Source of the DNA: Pollenia angustigena
Taxonomy: Eukaryota > Arthropoda > Insecta > Diptera > Polleniidae
Assembly: GCA_930367215.1 (NCBI GenBank)
Contig: OV884057.1
Coordinates: 251,498,830-251,562,829 of the forward strand
Direction of reading: 5' to 3'
Length of the DNA stretch: 64,000 nucleotides
In this document: in pieces, positions 1-9,937 of the stretch
Layout of the letters: every line of letters starts with the position of its first letter
Position numbering within the stretch: the first letter of the stretch is position 1
Position numbers and translations under genes: made by a program
Notes under the pieces: generated by a model
What the model saw: only the letters and a program-made list of their open reading frames with translations
What the model was told of the DNA's origin: nothing
Database searches by the model: none

Positions 1-280
1 TATATAAAAAATTTCGATTTGAAAACGCAATAGGTACACAGGTACCTGTCCACACACATAAGGGTTAAAAAAATTTTTTTTTTTTCAATTAACTATTTGC
101 GGATTTATCAAACTGAATAAAATAAATTAAGGAAAATCGGAACCGCAAGTAGTAAGAAAAATATATATATGTAAGAGTTTAAGTGTTGTTTTGTGAAAGT
201 ACTCTGTTTAATTAACAAACGGGTGCTCATTTCATTTTACTCAATTTTTTTTGACTATTGGCTGATGTGCATTCTTAACA

Positions 281-412
281 CAAGAACAGACCTTTTGTTG
301 GGAAGTTTCCTGGAATATACATAATATTTAGTTCCAGTGAGATCATATGGTCGATTGTGCATGCAAGTACAAGGACAGACCGGTTGTTGGGAAGTATCCT
401 GGAATATACATA
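281..412 (+). repeat. Two-copy direct repeat of about 43 bp
   Basis: The segments near 281-324 and 366-411 share nearly the same run: ACAGACC, then TTGTTGGGAAGT, then CCTGGAATATACATAA, differing at a few bases. The second copy is followed by an extra TTACTTCCC. They may be regulatory repeats in an LTR or leader; function is unknown. Confidence 0.7.
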
Positions 413-1072
413 AGTTACTTCCCATAAGTAAAAGGTCTCATACACTCGCTAGCACATTTGGTGGCACACTCAAAATAAAAGCTTTTATAAAGTTGTGAAA
501 CTCAGATTTTGAAATAAATTTTTCTTTTTAATTTATATTAACAAATAAAATTGAAATTAATTAAATTAAGTGTATTATAAAGTAGAATAAAATAAATAAA
601 ATAAACTATTAAATTAATTGTATTATAAACTAAAATTAAATAAATACAATAAAACTACATATATTTGATTCTGTACAAAAAACAAGTGGGTTTTTCTCAG
701 AGTTGCAGTAAAGAATTAAAATAAATTAATCCCTCGCTGATCGAAGGGGAACATTTATTGGTAAAAATAGATGTATATATACGGAAATTTAAATCAATTG
801 TTTGACAGTTGGTAGAATAACTCTCTCATAGATAACTATTTGAAAATTAACCCATTCAATACAACCATTGATAATAATAATTTATTATAATAGAAGTGGA
901 TTTTTTATGATTTTATTTCTATATGAAATTAAAGAAGTCCGTAATAGCGTTAGGCCCTATGGAAACGAATACGTGGTTAGTTACCAAATGATCTTATTTC
1001 AGTGGTAAATAAGAGTAAACTATTATGGCCTAATTATAGTCCCATAATTATTTCGAAGAATTAAAGCGTGAA

Positions 1073-1330
1073 ACTAGACATCTATATCTAGTGCTATACC
1101 CAGATAGCCCCAAAATTTTTAAATTCTTCTGAATTAATTACAGAAATACTAGACATCCATATCTAGTGCTATATTCAGATAGCCCCAAATAAAATTTTAA
1201 AATTCTTCAATTTATACGAAAATACTGGACATCTATATCTAGTGCTATACACAGATAGCCCAAAATTCTAAAAATTCTTAACAATTAATACAATAAAACT
1301 AGATTACCAGTATCTAGTACTAATTTATAG
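1073..1330 (+). repeat. 75-bp tandem repeat, about 3.3 copies, upstream of BEL gag
   Basis: Units begin near 1073, 1148, 1224 and 1299 (spacings 75, 76 and 75 bp). Each starts with ACTAGACATC or a variant, then ATATCTAGTGCTATA and CAGATAGCCC, followed by an AT-rich spacer. The last copy is partial. The array ends a few hundred bases before the gag start, which fits an untranslated leader with repeats, but this is inference. Confidence 0.85.
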
Positions 1331-1686
1331 CCTATTCCCAATAATAATATGAATTAGAAATCTATGTATATTATCTCTTATTTTTAACTGGAAAATTTGT
1401 ATTTAGCACTATTTTATAGCGCAAACACGGGAAATATAATATAGGAAAACCCGATTCAACCTCAGTTATAAATTGCGGCAATCGAATTAAATTTAGTATT
1501 GTATCCTGGAAAATCTTAATAAAAACTATAATTATACCTGAACTCAGATTTTCTTTGCTATTGTTCGTAAATCAAACCTCATATCGAAAAGTCTCAATAG
1601 TAAGTGAGTTAGATTCTCTTGTAAGAAACCTCATAAAGATACACCCATTCTATCAAATTTTGGTCATTTATCTCATTGTCCACAAA

Positions 1687-3200
1687 ATGACTTCAACAAC
1701 TGAAGCATCAAGCGTAGCTTTTAATCCTTTATATAGGGAGCAATTTCTATTCGATTGTGGGAATCTAATGCAATTTTGTGAGACATTTAATAGTAGCACG
1801 GTTGAGGATCATAATGAGTCAATACTTGAGGTAAAATTAAAGGAACTAGATTCGGAATGGGCAAATTTAAAAGATTCCTATAGAAAAGTAATGCTATCCC
1901 AAGATGAATCAGTCAACACTGACTTTAAAACACAAGCCAAAGAGGAATACAATACGTGTTCCGAGGCTTACTTCCATTGTAATTCTCAAATTAATGACTT
2001 GCCGAATAGAGGGTTCTCAAGTACCAGTTTTTCAATCGAGGTCTCGCTATGCTCAACCGAATCCTAGCTTATTCCCTGATAGCTCTATTTGCATAAAGCT
2101 TCCACCATGTGATACTGAGATTTTTAAGGGAAGTTATGAACAATGGCCATCATTTCGTGACACGTTCACGGCCGTGTACATAAGCCACCCAAAGCTTACG
2201 CCAGTCACTAAACTCTATAACCTGAGAAATAAAACAAGGGGTGAAGCCGGCGCAATCGTAAAAAGATATCCCCTGTCAAATAACAATTTTGAATTAGCGT
2301 GGAATGCCCTTAAAACCCGATATGAGAATAAAAGAGTTTTTGTTGACAACCAAATTAAAATCTTGTTTGATATACCCGCGGCAAAAAATGAAGATAGCGA
2401 ATCAATAAGAAGAATTCAATCTTTAGTTAATGATTCCCTGGCAACTCTCAGAACGCTAGGCGTCGACGTGGAGAGCTGGGACCCTACTCTGATTCGACTC
2501 ATCTCAACTAAATTGCCACACGTAACACTTTCGTTATGGGAGCAATCCCTCACTTCACCACGTGAACTTCCCAAGTGGACCCAAATGTCCCAATTCCTTG
2601 TGGACAGGTATGAGGCAGTAGAACGTCTCAATAGCATAAAAACTACTAGAGATTGTTTCACACTAAAAGACACATCCAACCCTGACATACATACATACGT
2701 ATCACAAGACAACTTAGGTTTGTCATGCAAATTGTGTAAAGAAAATCACTCTTTGAGAATATGCCCAAAATTTCGAGCCTTTACTGTGCAACAAAGAGTA
2801 GATTATCAGCCAATCCCACGATGTCACACGTTAACGTTCGCAAAGAAAATTACATTTAAAACAAAAACAATTTCTAAAATTTGTTTTTGTTTTAAATGTT
2901 ATTTTCTATGCGAAGGTTAACGTGTGACATCGTGGGACTGGCTGTATGTCTTTAAAAATAAATTCTGCAACAATTGCTTAGCCTCTTCTCATTTTAAGGC
3001 AAATTGTAAAAGCAAACATACTTGCCTTCAATGCAAAAAATCTCACCACACATTTTTGCATATGAGACAAAAACCACAGAGCCTTACTCAATCGGCGCAA
3101 GGTTCACAATATAGAGATGCTGCCACTAATCCTAATAACTCAACTCAAACCTCTTCTCAAAATAGTACCCAAATCTCTAGAAGAGTCGATCAATGCAATT
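1687..3200 (+). pseudogene. gag: BEL/Pao Gag (DUF1759-like, CCHC zinc knuckles), disrupted
   Basis: The Gag capsid/nucleocapsid protein packages element RNA in cytoplasmic particles. The first ATG in good context is at 1687, beginning MTSTTEAS. The reading frame shifts once near 2000-2040. The downstream frame holds the DUF1759-like region (FKGSYEQWPSFRDTF, then the ALKTRYENKR segment). A first zinc knuckle, CKLCKENHSLRIC, lies near 2731-2769. The frame is then broken by the MITE at 2807-2944, which introduces stops. The second knuckle (CNNCLASSHFKANC) and a third Cys/His cluster ending in HHTFLH lie just beyond it. Insert plus target duplication is 141 bp, a multiple of three, so the insertion did not shift frame. 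A further frameshift falls near 3190-3200. Confidence 0.88.
2807..2944. mobile_element. 138-bp palindromic MITE inserted in BEL gag
   Basis: An almost perfect inverted repeat: the left arm starts CAGCCAATCCCACGATG and the right arm ends CATCGTGGGACTGGCTG; the arms can pair for most of the length. Flanks read TAT on both sides, so the target duplication is TAT, or TA with one terminal base unmatched. A second copy of the family lies at 45851-45982. It has no coding capacity; superfamily uncertain, Tc1/mariner-like if the duplication is TA. Confidence 0.92.
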
Positions 3201-4032
3201 TCAGGCTAATTGCTCTACAAGTAGTGAAAATATATTTTTGAGAACGGCATAAATGCAAATTGAGCATAAAGGTGAATTTTTTACAGTTAGAGCGCTAATT
3301 GATCCTGGGTCTCAACGAACGTTTATAACAGAAAGAATTCGTAATCGTCTACAGCAACCCTTCGAAAAATCTCATTTCGAAATAATTGGTATTGGCGGGA
3401 AAAAGCAAACGGCAAACAAAGAATGCGAATTTGTGTTATACGCCAAAAGGTATGACTTACGAGTCCCCATAAAAGCCATAGTGCTGCCAAAAGTGACAAA
3501 AAGACTTCCAGCATGCACTTTTGAAATACCTCACTCAACCGATTTGGCTGAATTATATCTAGCAGATCCGACGTTTAATAAATCTTCACAGATAGATCTA
3601 ATTTTAGGAAATGATTACGAACACTCCCTTAATATTGAGGGAATTAAGAAAAATATTTGCGGTCAAACTTCAGCCTATAATACTATCTTTGGCTGGGTAC
3701 TCAGTGGTCCCATACAAACACCATCAATTCAAACATTCACGACTACAGTTGTTTCTAACGAAATATCTGAACTTAATACACTTTTGAAAAAGTTCTGGGA
3801 ACAGGAAGAAATTCCAGTAGCTCCTTCGAAGTCAGCTGAGGATGAATTTTGTGAAAAATTTTATACTGAAACAACCACACGTAATGAAAATGGTAGATAC
3901 ATTGTGCGGTTACCATTCAAACCTGAGTTTCCCGAAAAAATATTTCTTGGATCATCTAGATTCATAGCGCTAGCTCAGTACACGAGCTTGGAAAAAACAC
4001 TAGCCAAAGATCCCGACCTTCAGTCACCCTGA
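3200..4032 (+). pseudogene. pol: BEL/Pao aspartic protease (DUF1758-type) and start of reverse transcriptase
   Basis: The retropepsin active-site region reads ALIDPGSQRTFI, where the family usually has D-S/T-G or DPG before SQ; the flap-side motif IDLILGNDY lies near 3594-3620. The region after FGWVLSGP is the normal link to RT. The frame carries a nonsense codon (TAA, 3250-3252) just before the protease, and the protein stops at 4030-4032 where RT sequence is missing. The enzyme would cut the Gag-Pol polyprotein; this copy cannot make an intact one. Confidence 0.88.
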
Positions 4033-4041
4033 TAGACCCTT

Positions 4042-4425
4042 TCAGAGGATTTTATTTCAACCTCAAGATGACGGCCCAATTAAAGATTTTGAATTAAAAA
4101 CAGTAACCTTTGGAGTAAATTGTGCACCGTATCTAGCAATACGTACCCTTATAAAACTAGCATCAGACTCCGAATCTGCATACCCTAAAGCAGCGTCAAT
4201 TCTGCGTAAAGAAACGTATGTCGATGACATTCTCTCTGAAGGTTACTCGATAGAAGATGTTCTATCAGCTCAAAAGCAGCTTATGCTTGTTTTGCGATCA
4301 GCTGGATTTTCTCTAAAAAAATAACAGCAAATGATGAAAAATTACTTTCTCATATTTCAAAGGAAGATTTATATGATTCTGATTTTTTGCGCTTTGACGA
4401 TGCAAGCTCTACTAAATGGCCTTCC
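4042..4425 (+). pseudogene. pol: BEL/Pao reverse transcriptase fragment with YVDD active site
   Basis: Translation from about 4042 gives the RT palm, including TFGVNCAPYLAIRTL and the catalytic TYVDDILSEGY near 4218-4250. A stop falls at about 4322-4324. The sequence then continues as the ISKEDLYDSDFLRFDDAS stretch typical of BEL RT, joining abruptly to the DUF5641 region. The RT start (fingers) is missing immediately upstream, so the two RT parts are separated by a deletion. Confidence 0.87.
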
Positions 4426-4439
4426 CCGAGCAAACCTGC

Positions 4440-4757
4440 CAAAATATCTCGGTTATAAACAGATGGGAAAGATTGAAGGCAATCCCTCACCAGTTTGCCA
4501 TACGATGGAAAGAAGAGTACTTAAAATCATTACATAAGCGCTACAAATGGCAGAACACGTCTCCGAATCGACAAGTAGGCGATCTAGTGGTCGTAATGGA
4601 TGACTTGCTACCGCCCCACGAATGGCGACTAGGTAGGATTGAAAAAACCTTGACTGGGTCTGTTGGAAACGCGCGCATTGCGGAGGTACGCACCACCTCG
4701 GGACTCTTTACCAGACCCATAGTAAAACTATGCTTTTTGCCGTTCTTGAGCAACTGA
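4440..4757 (+). pseudogene. pol: BEL/Pao Pol C-terminal domain (DUF5641)
   Basis: About 105 residues match the domain that follows integrase in BEL/Pao Pol: NRWERLK, HKRYKWQ, VGDLVVV.DDLLPPHEWRLGRI and a closing RPIVKLCFLP. All key positions are kept, including the DDLLPP.EWR core. It ends with its natural TGA at 4755-4757. Integrase, which should precede it, has been deleted. Confidence 0.9.
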
Positions 4758-4973
4758 CATTTAACGTTGACCATATTGTCCATATCTTTCTCATATGTTT
4801 CGGCGAGTGCACATGAATTTTACTTAACCCATACTAATAGCATTAACTAATACTACATTTACATCATATTCCTCTCATCCAACCTTTAGATTTCCTGTTA
4901 CCATTAAATTAAAATAACCCTTTTCCACATTCCATAATCGTTTATCCCTTACTAATAAAATTTTGTTGTCTCG
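4758..4973. other. Non-coding spacer after BEL coding end
   Basis: AT-rich, no gene seen. It may contain 3' LTR sequence of the BEL element, but no matching 5' copy was found. It ends in a pyrimidine stretch followed by TAG near 4980-4994, which resembles a splice acceptor for the following reading frame. Confidence 0.35.
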
Positions 4974-5726
4974 TTGCTATTTCTTTCCCTTAGTCACAGT
5001 TCGAACCGCAGACTTACGGCTACAAGAGTGCCATGTCCAGGCCGTAGTCCGACAGCCCAGAATAGTACTCAGCCGAGGGACTTAGAGGTGTTTTATTGTG
5101 TGCTATGCCGGGGTTACCATGGGCTAGTGTTCTGCAAGCGGTTTAAGAAGATGACGGTGGAACGGAGGCGAGAAGTTGTAAGCAATCTGGGCTACTGCTT
5201 TAACTGCCTGGCAAGAGGCCATACACTTTACTTGTGCACATCCATGGAGGCCTGCAAACGGTGCGATCAACTGCACCATACCATGTTGCATCTGCCGAGT
5301 CGCCAAGGTCGGCAGCGGGAAGCATCCGTTAGCGGTAGAACCACCTCTAGCAGAGCAAGCTCTCCCAGCAGAAGCCCTAGCCGAGCCTCTTCCAGAATAG
5401 GCCTCAGAAGACCACCTTCCAGGGGCAGAAGCACCAACAGGGCGGTTGTGAGAGCTCAACAACCACGTCAACAACCACGTCAAAACCAACGTCAACAGCA
5501 AAGGCTGCAATAACGTCGTCTGCAACAGCAACGTCGCCAGCAGCAGCAACGTCGCCAGCAACAACAACGTCGGCGAAACCAGCAGCAACAACAAAATCAG
5601 CAGCGGCAACCTCACCAACTGGCAGCGCAATCAGCTAGTAACCAAGAGCCGCGCCTGGAGCGGCAACTATTGGCCGAGGCCATTAAGTCACTGGCCAACG
5701 TGTTATGCGTTAAATACAACGCGTAA
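4974..5726 (+). pseudogene. Gag-like zinc-knuckle protein with Gln/Arg-rich tail, one in-frame stop
   Basis: The frame encodes three successive Cys/His motifs: CVLCRGYHGLVFC, CFNCLARGHTLYLC and CKRCDQLHHTMLH. This spacing is the BEL/Pao-type Gag nucleocapsid arrangement. A Ser/Arg-rich linker and a long Gln/Arg-rich repeat tail follow. One TAA at 5511-5513 interrupts the Gln/Arg tract; the same frame then runs open to a TAA at 5724-5726, ending in a Leu/Ala-rich helix-like segment. The stop sits where CAA codons repeat, so a single C-to-T change explains it. No ATG is obvious at the start; the frame opens after a pyrimidine-rich stretch and TAG, so an upstream exon is possible. No protease or RT follows, suggesting a gag-only non-autonomous element or a derivative. 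Confidence 0.7.
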
Positions 5727-6639
5727 TCAGCAGGCAAAGGCCTGGGCCGGCGCCATGTTCACACTGCGTTTGAACACTTAATTAAATAGGAAAAATGAAT
5801 TTAAAAATCTCTAATTTAATAAATGAAAAATGAATTTAAAAATCTAACAATTAAATGAATTAAATATGAAACAAATGTATTTAAAATCTTTAAGATAAAA
5901 TATGTATGGATGTAAAAGTGAATTTGAATTTGAATTGTAACGTTAAAACAGAAGTTGTAAATCCTAAATGAATTTAAGTTGTGCTATAGTTTAAAAGCTA
6001 TTGGTATAAAATCTGTCTTATACTAATGTAAATGAATTTATTAAGTTTTAGCACTAACGGAATTATTTAAAAACCTCTTCGGCTATCTGCTAGCCGAAGA
6101 CAGGTTAATGGTAGAAAATAAATTTATGTATCAGTCACTTATCCCTTAGCAACAGCGCTAATAAGTTGGTTTTCTGCTTTTGTTCTTAAATTGTCTTAAA
6201 CTTAAAAAATAATTACCCTAAAAATTGTTAATTTAATTATTCAACTGAAGCAATAAATTTTGAACTTTAATACTAAAATTAAAGCTACTTACCTCTACTT
6301 ATTTAAACCCTTATTTACCAAACCTACCTGAGCTAAAGTATCATAAAGCTACAAAGCTTGCCAAGAAGCTGGAAATCGTGCTCTGAGAAATCACCCCCAA
6401 GTGAGATTTAACAAGTGTATAGTGATCCACCCAAACAACAGGTAAATCCAACATATTCAGCCAATTAGCAAATTAAATTAGATTTGCATTATTTGAAAAG
6501 AGACTAATACTCATTAATTTTTTTCTTTAACTCTACAATTATAATCATTAATTCGAGTGATTATAATAACAACTCCTCAGTTAACGATAATCACAAGTCT
6601 GAGGTTTTGCTTAGAAATTCTTTGTGTAACCCAAGCAAA
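5669..6639 (+). repeat. Copy 1 of a 1-kb direct duplication
   Basis: The block starts at ATTGGCCGAGGCCATTAAG inside the end of the gag-like gene and runs through an AT-rich 3' region to AACCCAAGCAAA. It is repeated almost exactly at 8707-9703. It contains the small hairpin CTTCGGCTATCTGCTAGCCGAAG near 6076-6100. Because the gene reads straight into copy 1, this copy looks like a gene's own 3' end rather than a 5' LTR. Confidence 0.9.
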
Positions 6640-6934
6640 GAACTACATGGTCGTTCGACAGTTTAATCAGTGGCTTTAGAACTACAAGGAAAGAGAAGAA
6701 ATTAGAACAACTAATTGGTAAAAGCTCGATCATCATCAAAGCAGCATGATGTAAAGCAAAATTCAAAGAAACTTATTACTTCAGTATCAAAATGTTCATG
6801 AAAATGTAAGTACGCAGAACCTTTAATTTGTGCCCATAAAAAACAAAAAGAGAAAATAATAATAAAAAGAAAATTTGGAAAAGAAAAATAAATTACTATC
6901 AGATGAACTGCAAAAATTGTCAATAATGAATAAT
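6640..6934. other. Spacer before the coiled-coil array
   Basis: AT-rich, no clear gene. The last 90 bases include a Lys-rich frame (near 6875) that may be a damaged upstream part of the first array unit. Confidence 0.4.
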
Positions 6935-6960
6935 AACGTGCTTCTTCACGCAAGCCTGCA

Positions 6961-7383
6961 ATGTCAAACACTCATTTCCAAAAACAAAGTCATTCTGCAT
7001 GCGACAAACGTGATATTAAAACATCAACAACTGGATCTGCCAACAATAAGCCACCACGTAGTGGACAAACCACTAGACCGAACACTAGTAGTGTTACAGT
7101 TGGGCAAACAACTAGTGCTCTAAATTTAAATGCTGGAGAACGTGCTTCTTCACTTATTACCCCTCAAGAAGAGTTGAAAAATACTCAAACGGAAAATGTA
7201 TATCAAACTGAAACATTTGAGTCTATGGATACATTGAATTATGTACAACAACAATGCAAAAATATGCAAGAAGAAATGAACTATTTAACATCAAGAGTTG
7301 CAAGACAATCTGGTGAAATAAAAAACTTAAAAAATTACCTCAAGAATTGCAAGATCAACTTAAGTCCATTCGCGAAGAGTTGA
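6961..7383 (+). CDS. Array unit 1: polar protein with C-terminal coiled coil
   Basis: A 140-residue frame. It starts MSNTHFQKQSH, has a Thr/Ser/Gly-rich low-complexity middle, and ends in a heptad-like helix (YVQQQCKNMQEEMNYLTSR). I do not recognise the family. Relative to unit 2, one lost base in the A-run near 7335 shifts the last residues, so unit 1 ends with a different tail. It may be a structural or Gag-related protein of the surrounding element, which is inference from position only. Confidence 0.4.
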   Translation: MSNTHFQKQSHSACDKRDIKTSTTGSANNKPPRSGQTTRPNTSSVTVGQTTSALNLNAGERASSLITPQEELKNTQTENVYQTETFESMDTLNYVQQQCKNMQEEMNYLTSRVARQSGEIKNLKNYLKNCKINLSPFAKS

Positions 7384-7596
7384 AAAATACTTTTATAAAA
7401 TAAGAAATTTTGGAAAAGAAAAAATATATATACCTACCAAAAACGAAAATGAAGGTGCAAATGAGCATAATATAGAAAAAAAGGAAGCAAAAGATTTGAA
7501 ATTTCGAGAGCTTTAACATTTTGGATACATACTACAATTACGAAGATTCCGTTATATTTAAATGCTGGAGAACGTGCTTCTTCACGCAAGCCTGCA

Positions 7597-8040
7597 ATGT
7601 CAAACACTCATTTCCAAAAACAAAGTCATTCTACATGCGACAAACGTGATATAAAAACATCAACAACTGGATCTGCCAACAATAAGCCACCACGTAGTGG
7701 ACAAACCACTAGACCAAACGCTAGTAGTGTTACAGTTGGGCAAACAACTAGTGCTCTAAATTTAAATGCGGGAGAACGTGCTTCTTCACTTATTACCCCT
7801 CAAGAAGAGTTGAAAAATACTCAAATGGAAAATGTATATCAAACTGAAACATTTGAGTCTATGGATACATTGAATTATGTACAACAACAATGCAAAAATA
7901 TGCAAGAAGAAATTAACTATTTAACATCAAGAGTTGCAAGACAATCTGGTGAAATAAAAAACTTAAAAAAATTACCTCAAGAATTGCAAGATCAGCTTAA
8001 GTCCATTCGCGAAGAGTTGAAAAATACTTTTATCAAATAA
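7597..8040 (+). CDS. Array unit 2: polar protein with C-terminal coiled coil
   Basis: The best preserved unit, 147 residues, with the same start and middle as unit 1. Its uninterrupted coiled coil runs through NLKKLPQELQDQLKSIREEL to a stop at 8038-8040. Leu and Ile recur at heptad spacing over the last 60 residues. The preserved frame despite silent and missense differences between units is weak evidence that it was once translated. Family not recognised. Confidence 0.45.
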   Translation: MSNTHFQKQSHSTCDKRDIKTSTTGSANNKPPRSGQTTRPNASSVTVGQTTSALNLNAGERASSLITPQEELKNTQMENVYQTETFESMDTLNYVQQQCKNMQEEINYLTSRVARQSGEIKNLKKLPQELQDQLKSIREELKNTFIK

Positions 8041-8214
8041 GAAATTTTGGAAAAGAAAAAATATATATACCTACCAAAAAGGAAAATGAAGGTGCAAATG
8101 CACATAATATAGAAAAAAAGGAAGCAAAAGATTTGAAATTTCGAGAGCTTTAATATTTTGGATACATACTACAATTTAAATGCTGGAGAACGTGCTTCTT
8201 CACGCAAGCATGCA

Positions 8215-8523
8215 ATGTCAAACACTCATTTCCAAAAACAAAGTCATTCTACATGCGACAAACGTGATATTAAAACATCAACAACTGGATCTGCCAACAA
8301 TAAGCCACCACGTAGTGGACAAACCACTAGACCGAACACTAGTAGTGTTACAGTTGGGCAAACAACTAGTGCTCTAAATTTAAATGCTGGAGAACGTGCT
8401 TCTTCACTTATTACCCCTCAAGAAGAGTTGAAAAATACTCAAACGGAAAATGTATATCAAACTGAAACATTTGAGTCTATGGATACATTGAATTACACCG
8501 GTTTACAGCCAAAAAATACCTAG
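8215..8523 (+). pseudogene. Array unit 3, truncated before the coiled coil
   Basis: Same MSNTHFQKQSH start and middle as the other units. Homology stops after SMDTLNY at about 8494, and unrelated sequence supplies the last residues and a stop at 8521-8523. The coiled coil is lost. Confidence 0.6.
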
Positions 8524-8706
8524 AACACCACATGCCTAGATAAGTTAATTGGGACCTCCTGAACACGAAAATCGCTGTAATTTTTTTTTCCTAAGTACCG
8601 TTTTTTAGATAACGGTACTTTTGTGTTTTTCGGTGTATGGTCCCACTCAAACCCTTGTTGAGCCCAACCAAAAAGTCCGACGGAAATAAATGGCATATCG
8701 TTGGAA
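8495..8706. other. Junction segment with a short hairpin
   Basis: Non-coding. It contains an inverted repeat near 8592-8621 (AAGTACCGTT, loop, AACGGTACTT). It separates the broken third unit from the second copy of the 1-kb block and is not found elsewhere in the window. Confidence 0.55.
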
Positions 8707-9703
8707 ATTGGCCGAGGCCATTAAGTCACTGGCCAACGTGTTATGCGTAAAATACAACGCGTAATCAGCAGGCAAAGGCCTGGGCCGGCGCCATGTTCAA
8801 ACTGCGCTTGAACACTTAATTAAATAGGAAAAATTTATTTAAAAATCTCTAATTTAATAAATGAAAAATGAATTTAAAAATCTAACAATTAAATGAATTA
8901 AATATGAAACAAATGTATTTAAAATCTTTAAAATAAAAAATGTATGGATGTAAAAGTGAATTTGAATTGTAACGTTAAAACAGAAGTTGTAAATCCTAAA
9001 TAAATTTAAGTTGTGCTATAGTTTAAAAGCTATTGGTATAAAATCTGTCTTATACTAATGTAAATGAATTTATTAAGTTTTAGCACTAACGGAATTATTT
9101 AAAAACCTCTTCGGCTATCTGCTAGCCGAAGACAGGTCAATGGTAGAAAATAATTTTATGTATCGGTCACTTATCCCTTAGCAACAGCGCTAATAAGTTG
9201 GTTTTATGCTTTTGTTCTTAGATTGTCTTAAACTTAAAAAATAATTACCCTAAAAATTGTTAATTTAATTATTCAACTGAAGCAATAAATATTGAACTTT
9301 AATACTAAAATTAAAGCTACTTACCTCTACTTATTTAAACCCTTATTTACCAAACCTACCTGAGCTAAAGTATCTTAAAGCTACAAAGCTTGCCAAGAAG
9401 CTGGTATTCGTGCTCTGAGAAATCACCCCCAAGTGAGATTTAACAAGTGTATAGTGATCCACCCAAACAACAGGTAAATCCAATATATTCAGCCAATTAG
9501 CAAATTAAATTAGATTTGCATTATTTGAAAAGAGACTAATACTCATTAATTTCTTTTCTCTAACTCTACAATTATAATCATTAATTCGAGTGATTATAAT
9601 TACAACTCCTCAGTTAACGATAATCACAAATCCAATAGTGCCCTGCAGTTCTGCAACCCAATCTGAGGTTTTGCTTAGAAATTCTTTGTGCAACCCAAGC
9701 AAA
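8707..9703 (+). repeat. Copy 2 of the 1-kb direct duplication
   Basis: Nearly identical to 5669-6639 from ATTGGCCGAGG to CCCAAGCAAA. It differs by scattered substitutions and by an extra stretch of about 30 bp around 9630-9660. Its left edge abuts unrelated sequence, so the gag-like gene tail is present without the rest of the gene. An A-run follows at 9703-9712, compatible with a polyadenylated retro-insertion or with an LTR end. Confidence 0.9.
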
Positions 9704-9937
9704 ACAAAAAAAATTTAATTCACAAGCATGGTGATAGCAGGATAAAGCAGCCATGAGCTACTCGTCGGATAGGGCGACGAACCTCTCCCTGCTTTGGCAT
9801 CGACGTCGTGCTCTTTCTCCCACAATCCTAACCTCGACCTTGGGTCTGCCCGCTGGATACAGTATCCATCGTCGTGACTTTCGTCGCGGATTTCGTGGAA
9901 TCCTTATCCCTCTGAAGGGGTCCTCGGCATCCTCTAG

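Larger units (their letters stand above)
1..1554. other. AT-rich non-coding lead-in to the BEL/Pao element
   Basis: No credible coding frame is visible. The stretch is A/T-rich with short A and T runs and contains two local repeat sets, listed separately. It probably includes the leader and perhaps part of the long terminal repeat of the BEL/Pao element that follows. I could not find a matching copy of it downstream of that element, so no LTR pair can be claimed. Confidence 0.5.
1687..4757 (+). mobile_element. BEL/Pao LTR retrotransposon, internally deleted
   Basis: Coding pieces appear in the order gag (DUF1759 type), zinc knuckles, DUF1758-type retropepsin, reverse transcriptase, and the DUF5641 C-terminal domain that ends BEL/Pao Pol proteins. 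This order and domain set are diagnostic of BEL/Pao. Part of the RT palm is missing near 4032-4042. The thumb, RNase H and integrase are missing between about 4423 and 4445, where RT is joined directly to the C-terminal domain. Frameshifts, nonsense codons and a MITE insertion further disable it. No LTR pair was recognised, so the outer limits are those of the coding remnant only. Confidence 0.9.
6935..8494 (+). repeat. Tandem array of about 620-bp coding units (2.5 copies)
   Basis: The same unit starts near 6935, 7557 and 8173, with the shared MSNTHFQKQSH codons at 6961, 7597 and 8215 (period 636, then 618 bp). Each unit also repeats internally the short block AATGCTGGAGAACGTGCTTC. Units 1 and 2 are followed by the same non-coding linker; unit 3 is cut off at about 8494. 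The high identity points to recent tandem duplication or ongoing homogenisation. Confidence 0.9.

Noticed and set aside
5124..5630. Minus-strand Leu-rich frame
   Set aside because: Antisense shadow of the Gln/Arg-rich tract of the gag-like gene; CAG/CAA repeats read as Leu codons on the other strand.
5669..9703. Interpretation of the 1-kb duplicated blocks as the LTRs of one element
   Set aside because: The gag-like gene reads directly into copy 1, so copy 1 is a 3' end; no short target duplication was found outside the two copies. Kept as a repeat, not called an LTR pair.
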